The notes under the pieces were generated by a model, which was not told the origin of the DNA, searched no databases, and saw nothing but the letters and a program-made list of their open reading frames with translations. Below, piece by piece: positions 1 through 8,014 of a stretch of 64,000 bases of DNA (the stretch's first letter is position 1; every line of letters begins with the position of its first letter). The position numbers were made by a program, and so were the translations under genes. Origin of the DNA: Candidatus Nanopelagicales bacterium (GTDB lineage Bacteria; Actinomycetota; Actinomycetes; S36-B12); NCBI GenBank assembly GCA_028825115.1, contig JAPKAV010000001.1:124001-188000 (forward strand), in the 5' to 3' direction.

Positions 1-4
1 ACCT

Positions 5-1165
5 TCACGATGGTTCCTGGTCGTGAAAGCGTTTCATCAGAATGTCTTCAAGTGGCGCGCTCTCAAGAATCTCTACCACTTTGACGCTGCCACCCGGCAC
101 ACCATAAGGGTTGATAATGCTTGTGAGCCTCGATTGAAATTCATCGGAATAAAGAGATTGGATGGCTTCGATGATCGAGTCAGTTTTCGGATCGCAGTCG
201 ATCACACTCATTGCCTTCAAACGTCCGCCTTGGCGCAATCCGATATTCACGGTGGGCTTGTGCATGGCCGGGGCCTCAATCAGCCCACTTGATGAATTGC
301 CAACTACTCCATCAACGTAATACATTAGTGAGTGATAGCGGGCTTGACCCAAGGATGTGAAAGAGGCTGACCTTGGTGTGCGAGCTACGTATTCGTGAAT
401 GATACCGGTGATTTCTTTTCCTTCCATGTCTGAATTTGGCAACGTGATGAAGGTGTGGACATCGGGAAAGGCATCCAGTGCGAATAAGAGTGATTTGATC
501 TGGACGCTTGCTGACCCAGGTTCCAGAGTCACCGGGTGAAAAGTGATGAGTAGGTTGTGCTTTCCTAACTCAACACCAAGGGAAGATTGGAGTTCGTTAA
601 TGTCCATAAGGGGCTCTTGAGCAACACTGTCCAATCCAACAGCCCCGACAGTAAATACGCACTCCGGCGCCTCTCCTAATTGGGTGACACGCTGAGCGAA
701 TTCCGGCGCTGCCACAAAGTGCAGGTGGGCCATCTTTGTGAGTCCGTGTCGGATGGCTTCGTCGATTGCGCCTTCCGTCGATTCGCCACCATGAATGTGC
801 GCTATTGGAATTCGCGCGACGGTAGCTGCTGCGCCAGCCGCCCACATTTCGTAGCGGTCTCCTAGGAGCAGGACGATATCGGGCTGGAGGGTTTGGTACG
901 CCTCTGCTAGTCCTGCGACCGCTAATCCTATGGACTTGGAGACGCCCACTGCCGTATCTGAACTAAGCAACATCTCGACCTTGGCGTCAATTGTAAATCC
1001 GTCTGCTTCTATGTCCAGATAGGTTAGCCCGAATTCAGGAGATAGGTGCGCACCCGTGACCACCAGTTGAAGTTCGAGTAGCTCGGAGTCGCGGATTCCC
1101 TCCATGACCCATCGAAGGAGTCCGTATTCAGACCTGGTCCCCGTGACAACACACACTTTTCTCAC
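5..1165 (-). CDS. neuC: UDP-GlcNAc-type hydrolysing 2-epimerase (NeuC/LegG family)
   Basis: The 386-residue protein is a cytosolic hydrolysing NDP-sugar 2-epimerase. It releases the nucleotide and inverts C2, giving the six-carbon sugar used by the nonulosonate synthase. Family motifs are clear: TGTRSEYG at 8-15, GDRYE at 102-106, HIHGGE at 123-128, DEAIRH at 135-140, and GNSSSG followed by NIGLRQGGR in the C-terminal half. Length is normal for NeuC/LegG. The start is a GTG that overlaps the upstream synthase stop in a GTGA junction. It is the last gene of the operon. The neighbouring dehydratase, aminotransferase and acetyltransferase favour a 2,4-diacetamido substrate (LegG role) over plain UDP-GlcNAc, but the sequence alone cannot settle this. 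Confidence 0.93.
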   Translation of the reverse strand: MRKVCVVTGTRSEYGLLRWVMEGIRDSELLELQLVVTGAHLSPEFGLTYLDIEADGFTIDAKVEMLLSSDTAVGVSKSIGLAVAGLAEAYQTLQPDIVLLLGDRYEMWAAGAAATVARIPIAHIHGGESTEGAIDEAIRHGLTKMAHLHFVAAPEFAQRVTQLGEAPECVFTVGAVGLDSVAQEPLMDINELQSSLGVELGKHNLLITFHPVTLEPGSASVQIKSLLFALDAFPDVHTFITLPNSDMEGKEITGIIHEYVARTPRSASFTSLGQARYHSLMYYVDGVVGNSSSGLIEAPAMHKPTVNIGLRQGGRLKAMSVIDCDPKTDSIIEAIQSLYSDEFQSRLTSIINPYGVPGGSVKVVEILESAPLEDILMKRFHDQEPS

Positions 1166-2172
1166 AGTTCAATCATCTCATTCGGTGCATATTCGCGTGT
1201 CGCCGTTTGGCCCAGTACTTCATCCCAAAGCATGGGCGATAGACCAGATCCGGGGCGTTTGGCCGAGATATTCATTGAGGTGAACGCCTCACCCTCCTGA
1301 ATGCGTCCGGAGGCTACGAGTGACTTTCTAGCTACGGCCATGTTTGCAAATTCACTTGACCGCGGTCTCTTAATTCCATCTCCCAATGCGATTTCAATAT
1401 TGCGAATCGCGCGAACCATATTGGCGAATTCCGCCGGCTCGAGACTTGCTGCATGATCGGGGCCAGCATATTTCCTATCAAGCGTGAGATGCTTTTCGAT
1501 TACGACTGCGCCGAGGGCAACGGCCGCAACGGCCACCTCATGCCCTAGGGTGTGATCAGAGTAACCGACTTCAACACCGAAAGCGTCTCGCATGGTCACC
1601 ATGGCTTGCAAGTTGACGTCTCCCATCGCTGCCGGGTAGTCCGTCGTGCAGTGAAGAATAGTTACATCACTCTTAGATGAGCCGCAGGCCAGCAAAACAT
1701 CTATCGCATTACAGACCTCTTCCAGATCCGCCATCCCGGTCGACAGAATTATCGGAAGGCCAAGGCCACCGATATGGCGAAGATACGGCAGGTTGGTGAT
1801 CTCACCTGAAGGGATCTTGATTCGATCCATTCCAAGACCCACAAGCATGTCAACGTTGCCAATATCGAAACCGGTGGAAAGGAATCCGATGCCTCGTTCC
1901 TGACAGCGCTCGATGATGGCAAGATGATCATTGTGGCTTAACTCAAGCTTGCGGAGCATCTCAAACTGCGTCTCCGTGTTGCTCGTCTTTGCTTTCTGGT
2001 ACTCGGCTTTAGCCGCGTCCTGAGTTGCCAATTGGTCGGCGGTGAAGGTCTGAAACTTGACGATGTCAGCACCGGATTCAGTGGCGACATCAACTAAACT
2101 CAGTGCAGTTTCGATGTCGCCATTGTGGTTAACACCCGCTTCAGCAATGACCAAAGTGCTACGAAGTGTCAT
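1162..2172 (-). CDS. neuB: Nonulosonic acid synthase (NeuB/LegI family)
   Basis: This 336-residue enzyme condenses phosphoenolpyruvate with a six-carbon acetamido sugar to make a nine-carbon nonulosonic acid. Seen in the sequence: EAGVNHNGD at 11-19, KFQ at 39-41, GYSDHT at 203-208, EKHLTLD at 226-232 and PDHAAS at 238-243, followed by a C-terminal SAF (antifreeze-like) domain from about residue 275. Length is normal. It overlaps the acetyltransferase stop by 4 bp and is followed by the hydrolysing epimerase, the classic gene neighbourhood. With legB, legC and legH beside it, the product is probably legionaminic acid or a stereoisomer. A second synthase in the window at 25872-26885 is clearly different. 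Confidence 0.94.
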   Translation of the reverse strand: MTLRSTLVIAEAGVNHNGDIETALSLVDVATESGADIVKFQTFTADQLATQDAAKAEYQKAKTSNTETQFEMLRKLELSHNDHLAIIERCQERGIGFLSTGFDIGNVDMLVGLGMDRIKIPSGEITNLPYLRHIGGLGLPIILSTGMADLEEVCNAIDVLLACGSSKSDVTILHCTTDYPAAMGDVNLQAMVTMRDAFGVEVGYSDHTLGHEVAVAAVALGAVVIEKHLTLDRKYAGPDHAASLEPAEFANMVRAIRNIEIALGDGIKRPRSSEFANMAVARKSLVASGRIQEGEAFTSMNISAKRPGSGLSPMLWDEVLGQTATREYAPNEMIEL

Positions 2173-2786
2173 AGCGTTCCTACATATCTCGTTGATGCGG
2201 GGAGATCCTCTACGACGACAGCCCCCGCTCCAATGACACAGTTTGAACCCACGCGAACGCCTTCGCGTAGTACCGCCCCACTTCCGATGAATGAACCCGA
2301 ACCTACCTCGACTCCGCCATTAATTCGCGCTCCCGTAGATACGTGACAGTGGTCCATGACGACGGCATCATGCTCGATCAGAGACTGCGAGTTCACAATG
2401 CAATTACGCCCTACAGAAGCAAGAGCGTTAACGATGGCGCCGTGCATGACAATAGTTCCCTCTCCGAGGGAAGCGTGATTGGAGACATAGCCCGATGGCG
2501 AAATGATTACTGGCAAGTCAGCACCCAAGCTCACCAGTAGATCGTGCAGAATCATGCGAGTGGTGGGGCTCTTTACCTGACCAAGGGTTACCAACGCCGA
2601 CGGAATTGATTCAAGCAGGTGAGCAAGATCAGCGTCCACCCCTACAACGGGATAACCGAGAACCTGGACGGGTGACTCACCAGACTGTTCGACAATGCCC
2701 TGGACTGAAAATGCTCCTTCAACCTCAATCACGTCGATACAAGCATGGCAATGACCGCCACCGCCCACAAGAAGAATCGGTTTCAT
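2169..2786 (-). CDS. neuD: NeuD/PglD/LegH-type sugar N-acetyltransferase
   Basis: The protein has 205 residues, with an N-terminal nucleotide-sugar-binding fold (LVGGGGH at 6-12) and a left-handed beta-helix of hexapeptide repeats from about residue 95 to the end. The His-Asp pair at 139-140 matches the catalytic position of PglD-like enzymes. It probably acetylates the C4 amino group formed by the adjacent aminotransferase, using acetyl-CoA in the cytosol. A longer open frame extends upstream, but the ATG at 2786 lies in an ATGA overlap with the aminotransferase stop and directly precedes the conserved start of the fold, so that start is chosen. A NeuD-type O-acetyltransferase role is the alternative. 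Confidence 0.88.
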   Translation of the reverse strand: MKPILLVGGGGHCHACIDVIEVEGAFSVQGIVEQSGESPVQVLGYPVVGVDADLAHLLESIPSALVTLGQVKSPTTRMILHDLLVSLGADLPVIISPSGYVSNHASLGEGTIVMHGAIVNALASVGRNCIVNSQSLIEHDAVVMDHCHVSTGARINGGVEVGSGSFIGSGAVLREGVRVGSNCVIGAGAVVVEDLPASTRYVGTL

Positions 2787-3940
2787 GCCAGACCTGCGCT
2801 GCTGGGGACATTGATAATTCTCTGCTCGAGCAGTCTGGCTCCGGTTAGCGGTGCGCTGGGACAGCCAAGAAAGGGCTTCAGTGAGGACAAGAGTGTCCAT
2901 GCCGGGCGGGCCATTAACCCATTATCATTCAGGGTCTCCAAAACTTCATCTCGTTGATCCACTTTATCCTTGTCGAGGATAAGCGTTTGAAGCCAGTAAT
3001 TACTCCGCGAGCCTCGTGGTTCGCTGAAGAGTGTGACTCCATTTACTTGTCGCAGTGCCTCGAGGTAGATGTCGTAGAGCCGCCGCTTTGACGCGATGAA
3101 AGAATCAATCTGCTCAAGTTGTGCACAACCCAATGCGGCGTTGATATTAGGCATTCGGTAGTTGTATCCGACTTCATCGTGGTTGTATTCCCACCTGTGG
3201 GGGACTTTGGCGGTCGTCGTCAAATGCTTTGCCCGTTTCGCTAACTGTGTGTCATTCGTCAGAATAGCGCCTCCGCCACCGGTGGTAGCAATCTTGTTCC
3301 CGTTGAAGCTGAGCGTCCCCAGGAGTCCGAATGTGCCGGTGTGCTGTCCGTTGATAAGGCTGCCAAGAGACTCCGCAGCATCTTCTACAACCGGCAATCC
3401 GTATTCTGCCGCCACTTCCATGACACCAACCACGTCGCACGGGTGCCCGAAAGCATGCATCGGGACCATTGCGGTGATGCGCCTTCCTGTGGCCTGATTC
3501 ACGCACTCGCCAGACTTCATCGTGGAGATTTCAGCGAGCCAAGAACGCATCGCTGCCGGATCCAGGCCGAGCGTGGACTCTTGACTGTCAAGAAAATGTG
3601 GTGTCGCTCCGCAGTAACGCACCGCATTCGCTGTCGCGACGAAACTCAATGCCGGAACAAGAACTTCATCACCTGGTTGCACACCCGCCAGGAGGAGTGC
3701 GATATGAAGTGCTGAAGTACCATTGATGGTTGCAACTGCATGCTTGGCACCGGTGAACTCGGCAAGGTCGGCTTCTAACCTGTCCACATAAGCTCCGACC
3801 GAGGACACGTAGGTGGACGCCACACAATCAAAAAGATAACGGCTCTCATTGCCATCAAAGTGAGGCTCATGCAGGGGGACGGGCCCGTCCCCTAAGACAC
3901 TGGCGAGGGCGGCAACAATTGTTGCGGGCAAAGCGTTCAT
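2783..3940 (-). CDS. legC: DegT-family NDP-sugar aminotransferase (LegC-like)
   Basis: This 385-residue pyridoxal-phosphate enzyme of the DegT/DnrJ/EryC1 family should transfer an amino group to the 4-keto-6-deoxy sugar made by the next gene. It has EDAAE at 186-190 and the SFNGNK motif at 211-216, where Lys216 would hold the cofactor, followed by TTGGGGA. It is similar in layout to the PglE-like protein at 57447-58589. The start at 3940 sits in an ATGA overlap with the dehydratase stop. An upstream extension of the frame has no family similarity. The LegC assignment rests on operon context: dehydratase upstream, acetyltransferase downstream. Confidence 0.9.
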   Translation of the reverse strand: MNALPATIVAALASVLGDGPVPLHEPHFDGNESRYLFDCVASTYVSSVGAYVDRLEADLAEFTGAKHAVATINGTSALHIALLLAGVQPGDEVLVPALSFVATANAVRYCGATPHFLDSQESTLGLDPAAMRSWLAEISTMKSGECVNQATGRRITAMVPMHAFGHPCDVVGVMEVAAEYGLPVVEDAAESLGSLINGQHTGTFGLLGTLSFNGNKIATTGGGGAILTNDTQLAKRAKHLTTTAKVPHRWEYNHDEVGYNYRMPNINAALGCAQLEQIDSFIASKRRLYDIYLEALRQVNGVTLFSEPRGSRSNYWLQTLILDKDKVDQRDEVLETLNDNGLMARPAWTLLSSLKPFLGCPSAPLTGARLLEQRIINVPSSAGLA

Positions 3941-4935
3941 ACGTTGTAGACCTCGGACTTGTACCGCACAAGATTTTCGGGTTCCGTGAACCACGTAATA
4001 GTTTCCTGCAGTCCGCGTCTGAATCCGTCAAGCCCTCCATAGGAAGGCTGCCACCCTAAGAGTCCTTTTGCTTTGCTTGTGTCGGCCCAAAGCCTGTCTA
4101 CTTCACTTAGTGGTGGCCGGACTCGGTCTTCGTGTGTTTGCACGTCAGTCGTGACGCCCATAATTTCCTCAATCATTTGGACTGTTGTTTCAATGGACAC
4201 CTCGAAGCCGCTTCCTAGGTTGATTATCTCACCAAATGTGCGCTCGATGCCGATCGCAGATACAAAACCATTGACGGTGTCGCTGACGTAGCTGAAGTCG
4301 CGGGTGGGGTGGACCGATCCAAGCCGAATTGGGCCGTCTCCAACTGCTAACTGACTTATGACGGTGGGGATTACCGCCCGGGCTGACTGTCGAGGACCAT
4401 AAGTATTGAAAGGTCGCATGATCGTTACAGGCATGTCGAAGGATCGGTGGAAGGCGAGGGCCATCTGGTCGGCACCGATCTTGCTGGCCGAGTAGGGGGA
4501 CTGTCCCTCTAATGGATGAACTTCGGTAATGGGAACATACTGCGCCGACCCGTACACCTCACTGGTTGATGTATGAATGATCTGTTCGACTCCAAGATCC
4601 CGCCCTGCTTGCAGCACGTTCAGGGTGCCCTTGATATTTGTATCTACATAGGTATCTGGTGAGTGATAGGAGTAAGGAATACCTATGAGCGCGGCGAGGT
4701 GCAGCACCACATTGCAATCCTGCATAGCGGCTCGAACTCCATGGGGATCACGGATGTCACCCGAGAAGACTTCGAACTTCCCCACCACATCAGGCGCGCA
4801 GGAATCGAGCCAACCCCAGGAATTAAAAGAGTTATAAAGCACGAAGGCTCGGACGTCGTGACCAAAACGGACCAGGTGTTCGACGAGGTGAGACCCGATA
4901 AAGCCGTCAGCACCAGTCACGAGAATCTTGCTCAT
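3937..4935 (-). CDS. legB: NDP-GlcNAc 4,6-dehydratase (LegB family)
   Basis: The 332-residue short-chain type sugar dehydratase has the Rossmann motif GADGFIGSH at 8-16, TSEVYG at 124-129 and the YxxxK pair Tyr148/Lys152. RPFNTYGPRQ follows, typical of this family. It is expected to convert an NDP-GlcNAc to the 4-keto-6-deoxy intermediate, the first committed step of the legionaminic pathway. Start chosen at 4935 because of the ATGA overlap with the preceding SDR stop. The soluble short form contrasts with the membrane-anchored PglF-type dehydratase at 54826-56586, so the locus carries two separate entries into 2,4-diamino sugar synthesis. Confidence 0.92.
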   Translation of the reverse strand: MSKILVTGADGFIGSHLVEHLVRFGHDVRAFVLYNSFNSWGWLDSCAPDVVGKFEVFSGDIRDPHGVRAAMQDCNVVLHLAALIGIPYSYHSPDTYVDTNIKGTLNVLQAGRDLGVEQIIHTSTSEVYGSAQYVPITEVHPLEGQSPYSASKIGADQMALAFHRSFDMPVTIMRPFNTYGPRQSARAVIPTVISQLAVGDGPIRLGSVHPTRDFSYVSDTVNGFVSAIGIERTFGEIINLGSGFEVSIETTVQMIEEIMGVTTDVQTHEDRVRPPLSEVDRLWADTSKAKGLLGWQPSYGGLDGFRRGLQETITWFTEPENLVRYKSEVYNV

Positions 4936-5696
4936 AGGGACCAACCATCATCAACAGTCAAAACTTGGCCTGTCATATATTTGGATGCATCGGAAAGGAG
5001 AAACGTGACCGTTCCCACGAAATCTGTTGCGTCTAACAGCCCCTTATTTCCACACATCGCGTCATATCGGGATATAAATACCTCGGACTGGCCGTCACGG
5101 ATACCTCCAGGAGCGACAGCATTGCATCGAAGTCCGTCGCGGCGGTAGTACTGGGCAAAATAACGGGTGAGGTTGACAACACCAGCCTTGATAGCAGCGT
5201 ATTCGACAGGCATGGTCATCGAGGTCCCTTCATACAATTCGAAACGCGGAGCAGCGATCCCATATATGGAACTAATGTTCACAATATTGCCATGGCGCTG
5301 AGAGCGAAAAGCCACAGCGAACCTTTGTGAAACTAGGAAGTAGCCACCAAGATGAAGTGACAAACTTTCGCAGAAATCCTTGTACTCCACATCCTCGACC
5401 GGGCGCCCAAAGTTTCTGCCCCTGGGATATGCGTTATTGACGACCGCGTCCACCCGGCCAAACCGGTCTCGGACTCCGACGATTACTTGGTCGATTTGGG
5501 TTCCTTTAGTAATGTCCAGCGCTACTGCATGGGCGGTAAAGCCGCTCGCGCGGATCTCACCGGCCACCTGTTCCGCTCGATCGATATCCACGTCAGTTAC
5601 GACGGGGATGCCACCTTCGCGGGCAATACCATTACATATTGATGCGCCTAGCAACCCGGCTCCGCCGGTGACTACCACCACTTGTCCCTCGAGCAT
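4932..5696 (-). CDS. ptmA: Short-chain dehydrogenase, PtmA-like
   Basis: The 254-residue SDR protein has the cofactor motif TGGAGLLG near residue 10, NNA at 87-89, the catalytic Ser at 142-143 and the Tyr166/Lys170 pair. Proteins of this kind (PtmA in Campylobacter) recur in legionaminic clusters, though their precise step is less certain than that of the core enzymes. The chosen ATG at 5696 is preceded by a good GGGAGGA ribosome binding site. A TTG 18 bases further upstream overlaps that site and is rejected. The stop overlaps the start of legB. It might oxidise or reduce an intermediate, or modify the finished sugar; that part is inference. Confidence 0.85.
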   Translation of the reverse strand: MLEGQVVVVTGGAGLLGASICNGIAREGGIPVVTDVDIDRAEQVAGEIRASGFTAHAVALDITKGTQIDQVIVGVRDRFGRVDAVVNNAYPRGRNFGRPVEDVEYKDFCESLSLHLGGYFLVSQRFAVAFRSQRHGNIVNISSIYGIAAPRFELYEGTSMTMPVEYAAIKAGVVNLTRYFAQYYRRDGLRCNAVAPGGIRDGQSEVFISRYDAMCGNKGLLDATDFVGTVTFLLSDASKYMTGQVLTVDDGWSL

Positions 5697-5748
5697 CGAA
5701 ATCCTCCCAACCAAAGCCTACTATCTAGCCGTAAATGCAGATCTACGC

Positions 5749-6465
5749 TCAGAGTGCATTATCTTGATGGTAGGTCGGATTAGTCATTAAAAGCTGTGCC
5801 AACCTCAAGTCAAAGGGCGTATCGATATCCAAAGACCGCTCTTGAGGAATTATTACGGCACCCACCCGGCCAGACCAAAAGGATTCACTCTCGAATATAA
5901 ATTCAGCGCGGATGACATATGACACGGTGCACATGTCATAAAGCTGAGGAGCATCTTGCCGGCGAACATAGCTTTCCGGCGAATCCAGGGCAATGTGGGC
6001 TTGACCGTTTGAACCCATGCGTACCATGTTGAAGTAAGGGTTGCGTTGCGCTTGCGTCACCGTAACGACCGCGTCCCAATCGCCCTGTTGATAAGTGGTA
6101 ATGCAAGCTTCGACGTCGCTTGGCATCCGTAGAGGCGACGTTGTGGGTAGAGACACCATCGCTTCAGGAAGAACTCCCTCAGTTTCCTTCAGAAACGTCA
6201 ATACATGCCTCCATGATAGCCATTCCGGACTCGCGTCACTCGCAAGCTTCGCTGGACGCATGAATGGGACTTCCGCACCCGCCGCTAGGGCTACAGCCGC
6301 TATCTCATTCGAATCTGTCGACACTATCAAGCGGTCAATTCCAGTTGTCGCTTGAGCAGTCTCAATAGCCATCGTGACTAGGGGCTTTCCAGCGACTAGC
6401 TGAAGGTTCTTGTTTGGGATGCCCTTTGACCCACCCCTTGCGAAAATCACGCCGACCAGCGTCAC
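5749..6465 (-). CDS. neuA: CMP-nonulosonate synthetase (NeuA/LegF family)
   Basis: This 238-residue cytidylyltransferase activates the nonulosonic acid with CTP before transfer to the glycan. The nucleotide-binding motif FARGGSKGIPNKN sits at residues 8-20. LPTTSPLR and the C-terminal DIDTPFDL are also typical. The GTG start at 6465 follows an AGGAGG sequence and places the motif at the usual distance. The frame runs 22 codons further upstream without similarity. A 52-base gap separates it from the SDR gene. Two other cytidylyltransferases occur in the window (31007-31738 and 38240-38968), of different subtypes, suggesting separate sugars are activated. Confidence 0.92.
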   Translation of the reverse strand: MTLVGVIFARGGSKGIPNKNLQLVAGKPLVTMAIETAQATTGIDRLIVSTDSNEIAAVALAAGAEVPFMRPAKLASDASPEWLSWRHVLTFLKETEGVLPEAMVSLPTTSPLRMPSDVEACITTYQQGDWDAVVTVTQAQRNPYFNMVRMGSNGQAHIALDSPESYVRRQDAPQLYDMCTVSYVIRAEFIFESESFWSGRVGAVIIPQERSLDIDTPFDLRLAQLLMTNPTYHQDNAL

Positions 6466-6569
6466 GGGTCCTCCTATAGTTTTTTGGCTTCTGCGCTGGG
6501 GGAATCCACGCGGTCGACCCAAAATATTCACTGTTATTTTTGAGGTTGATAGGACTTATGTGAACGATA

Positions 6570-7382
6570 TCAAGGTACCTCAGGACGCGCCCGGAGGTCT
6601 CGAATATCGAGGTCACGAATGGGAAGGTGAATACCTCTGGTTATCAGGTTTTCCCTAGCCTTGTGAAGGCCGTCTCCGACGAAATTAAGTAGGTGTGCGC
6701 TGGAGACTGCGTCCACTCGGTCATCTAACAACCCCGTCTCAAAATGGTTGGCGTTACCAGCCCCGCCTGCGAGGATCACAGGGACACCGAAATCTTGCGG
6801 CAGCAAGTCGAGCACCTCTAAATCGTAACCCTGCCCAGTCCCGTCTCGGTCGACAGAATTTAAATACAGATCGCCGATTGGTTTATCCTGGAGCTCAACC
6901 AACCTTTCACGGGCGCTGCCCGATAACGCACGCCGACCGCCATCAACTCGGACCTCGAACCCCGCAGGATCAGAACGAGCAAGATCCACTGAAGCCACGA
7001 TGCACTGCCGTCCAAATTGCAGGGCAAGTTGCTCAATTAACCCAGGTTCTCCGAAAATAGGGGCGTTAAGCACGACCTTGTCAGCTCCGGAGCGCAGTAG
7101 TTGATGCGCTTGGTTTGCGTCCCTCACCCAGCCACCCACTGCAATGGGAATGAAGCAGGTTTTAGTGAGTTGTTTTAGCATGTCCGTGAATTGATTTAAC
7201 GGCGGTTCGTTACGCGACACATTTAGGATGATAAGTTCGTCGATTGCCTCTGAGATGTTCGAAAAAACGTAATTCCGCTGCAACCATTCAAGATCTCCGA
7301 TTCGTTGGAGACGGAAGTTTCTACTCAACATAAAGGAGCCATCATTGAACAGCAAAGTGAACACAAGTCGCTTCTTGAGCAT
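6570..7382 (-). CDS. hisF: HisF-like cyclase subunit for sugar amidine formation
   Basis: The 270-residue TIM-barrel protein resembles HisF, but its first strand reads TLLFNDGSF in place of the usual PCLDVKDGR, so the first catalytic Asp of histidine biosynthesis is not in its usual context. IAVGGWVRD and ILAGGAGN phosphate-binding loops are present. HisF/HisH copies beside a WbpG-type amidotransferase in polysaccharide loci supply ammonia for turning an N-acetyl group into an acetamidino group (WbpG/HisH2/HisF2 of Pseudomonas O-antigen). The operon order here, amidotransferase-hisH-hisF, supports that role. A 2-base gap separates it from hisH. A true histidine pathway role is unlikely because no other his genes are present. 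Confidence 0.87.
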   Translation of the reverse strand: MLKKRLVFTLLFNDGSFMLSRNFRLQRIGDLEWLQRNYVFSNISEAIDELIILNVSRNEPPLNQFTDMLKQLTKTCFIPIAVGGWVRDANQAHQLLRSGADKVVLNAPIFGEPGLIEQLALQFGRQCIVASVDLARSDPAGFEVRVDGGRRALSGSARERLVELQDKPIGDLYLNSVDRDGTGQGYDLEVLDLLPQDFGVPVILAGGAGNANHFETGLLDDRVDAVSSAHLLNFVGDGLHKARENLITRGIHLPIRDLDIRDLRARPEVP

Positions 7383-7384
7383 GC

Positions 7385-8014
7385 TTACGCTTCCAGGAAA
7401 TTCTTGAGTAGCTGAAGCCCGTTTACTTGGCTCTTTTCAGGATGGAACTGCGTAGCGAATATGTTTTCATGTTCATAGGCCGCCACGAAGTCAGTGCCAT
7501 AATTGCACAGGGACGTGGTATTGGTGAGCCCCTCAGGCATCATTCGGTACGAGTGGACAAAGTAAAAATCAGGGTTTTGCGGCAAGCCTTCAAAAAGTAC
7601 CGACCCAACGGCCGGCCGGACAGAGTTGAAGCCGACATGGGGGATCTTCCTTCTCCTGACTTCTGGACTTGTGAAAACAGCAACGTCAGCCGGAATAATG
7701 TCAAGCCCTGCTGTGATGCCGTCTTCTGTTCCGCTTCTACCGAGTAATTGCATGCCAAGGCAGATCCCTAAGATTTTGTTTCCTTTGTCCTGCGCGCTTG
7801 CTGTGATGGCGTCCCCGAGTTCGGACTCCCGGAGCCGCTCCATCGCCTGTCGATACGAGCCAACGCCAGGAAGCACAATCACCTCCGCGGACAACACGGA
7901 TTTAGGATCTCCTGTGACTTCTGTTTTCGCTCCCAAATACTGGAAGGCATTCAGCACTGACCCGGTATTTGACAAGCCGATATCAACTACTGTCACCCGA
8001 TGAGTTGAATTCAA
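7385..8014 (-). CDS. hisH: HisH-like glutamine amidotransferase subunit
   Basis: This 209-residue class I glutaminase has the nucleophile Cys85 in GICLGMQ and the His191/Glu193 pair in FHPEKS, completing the triad. It would hydrolyse glutamine and channel ammonia to its partner HisF-like and amidotransferase proteins. The start is a TTG overlapping the amidotransferase stop in a TTGA junction; no better-placed ATG exists. The residues around PGVGSYRQAM form the usual oxyanion strand. It belongs to the first operon and presumably works with the upstream PP-loop protein on the legionaminic-type sugar. Confidence 0.88.
   Translation of the reverse strand: MNSTHRVTVVDIGLSNTGSVLNAFQYLGAKTEVTGDPKSVLSAEVIVLPGVGSYRQAMERLRESELGDAITASAQDKGNKILGICLGMQLLGRSGTEDGITAGLDIIPADVAVFTSPEVRRRKIPHVGFNSVRPAVGSVLFEGLPQNPDFYFVHSYRMMPEGLTNTTSLCNYGTDFVAAYEHENIFATQFHPEKSQVNGLQLLKNFLEA

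Noticed and set aside
6570..8014. hisF and hisH as part of histidine biosynthesis
   Set aside because: They sit between an N-acetyl sugar amidotransferase and a CMP-sugar synthetase, no other his genes are present, and the HisF catalytic strand is altered.
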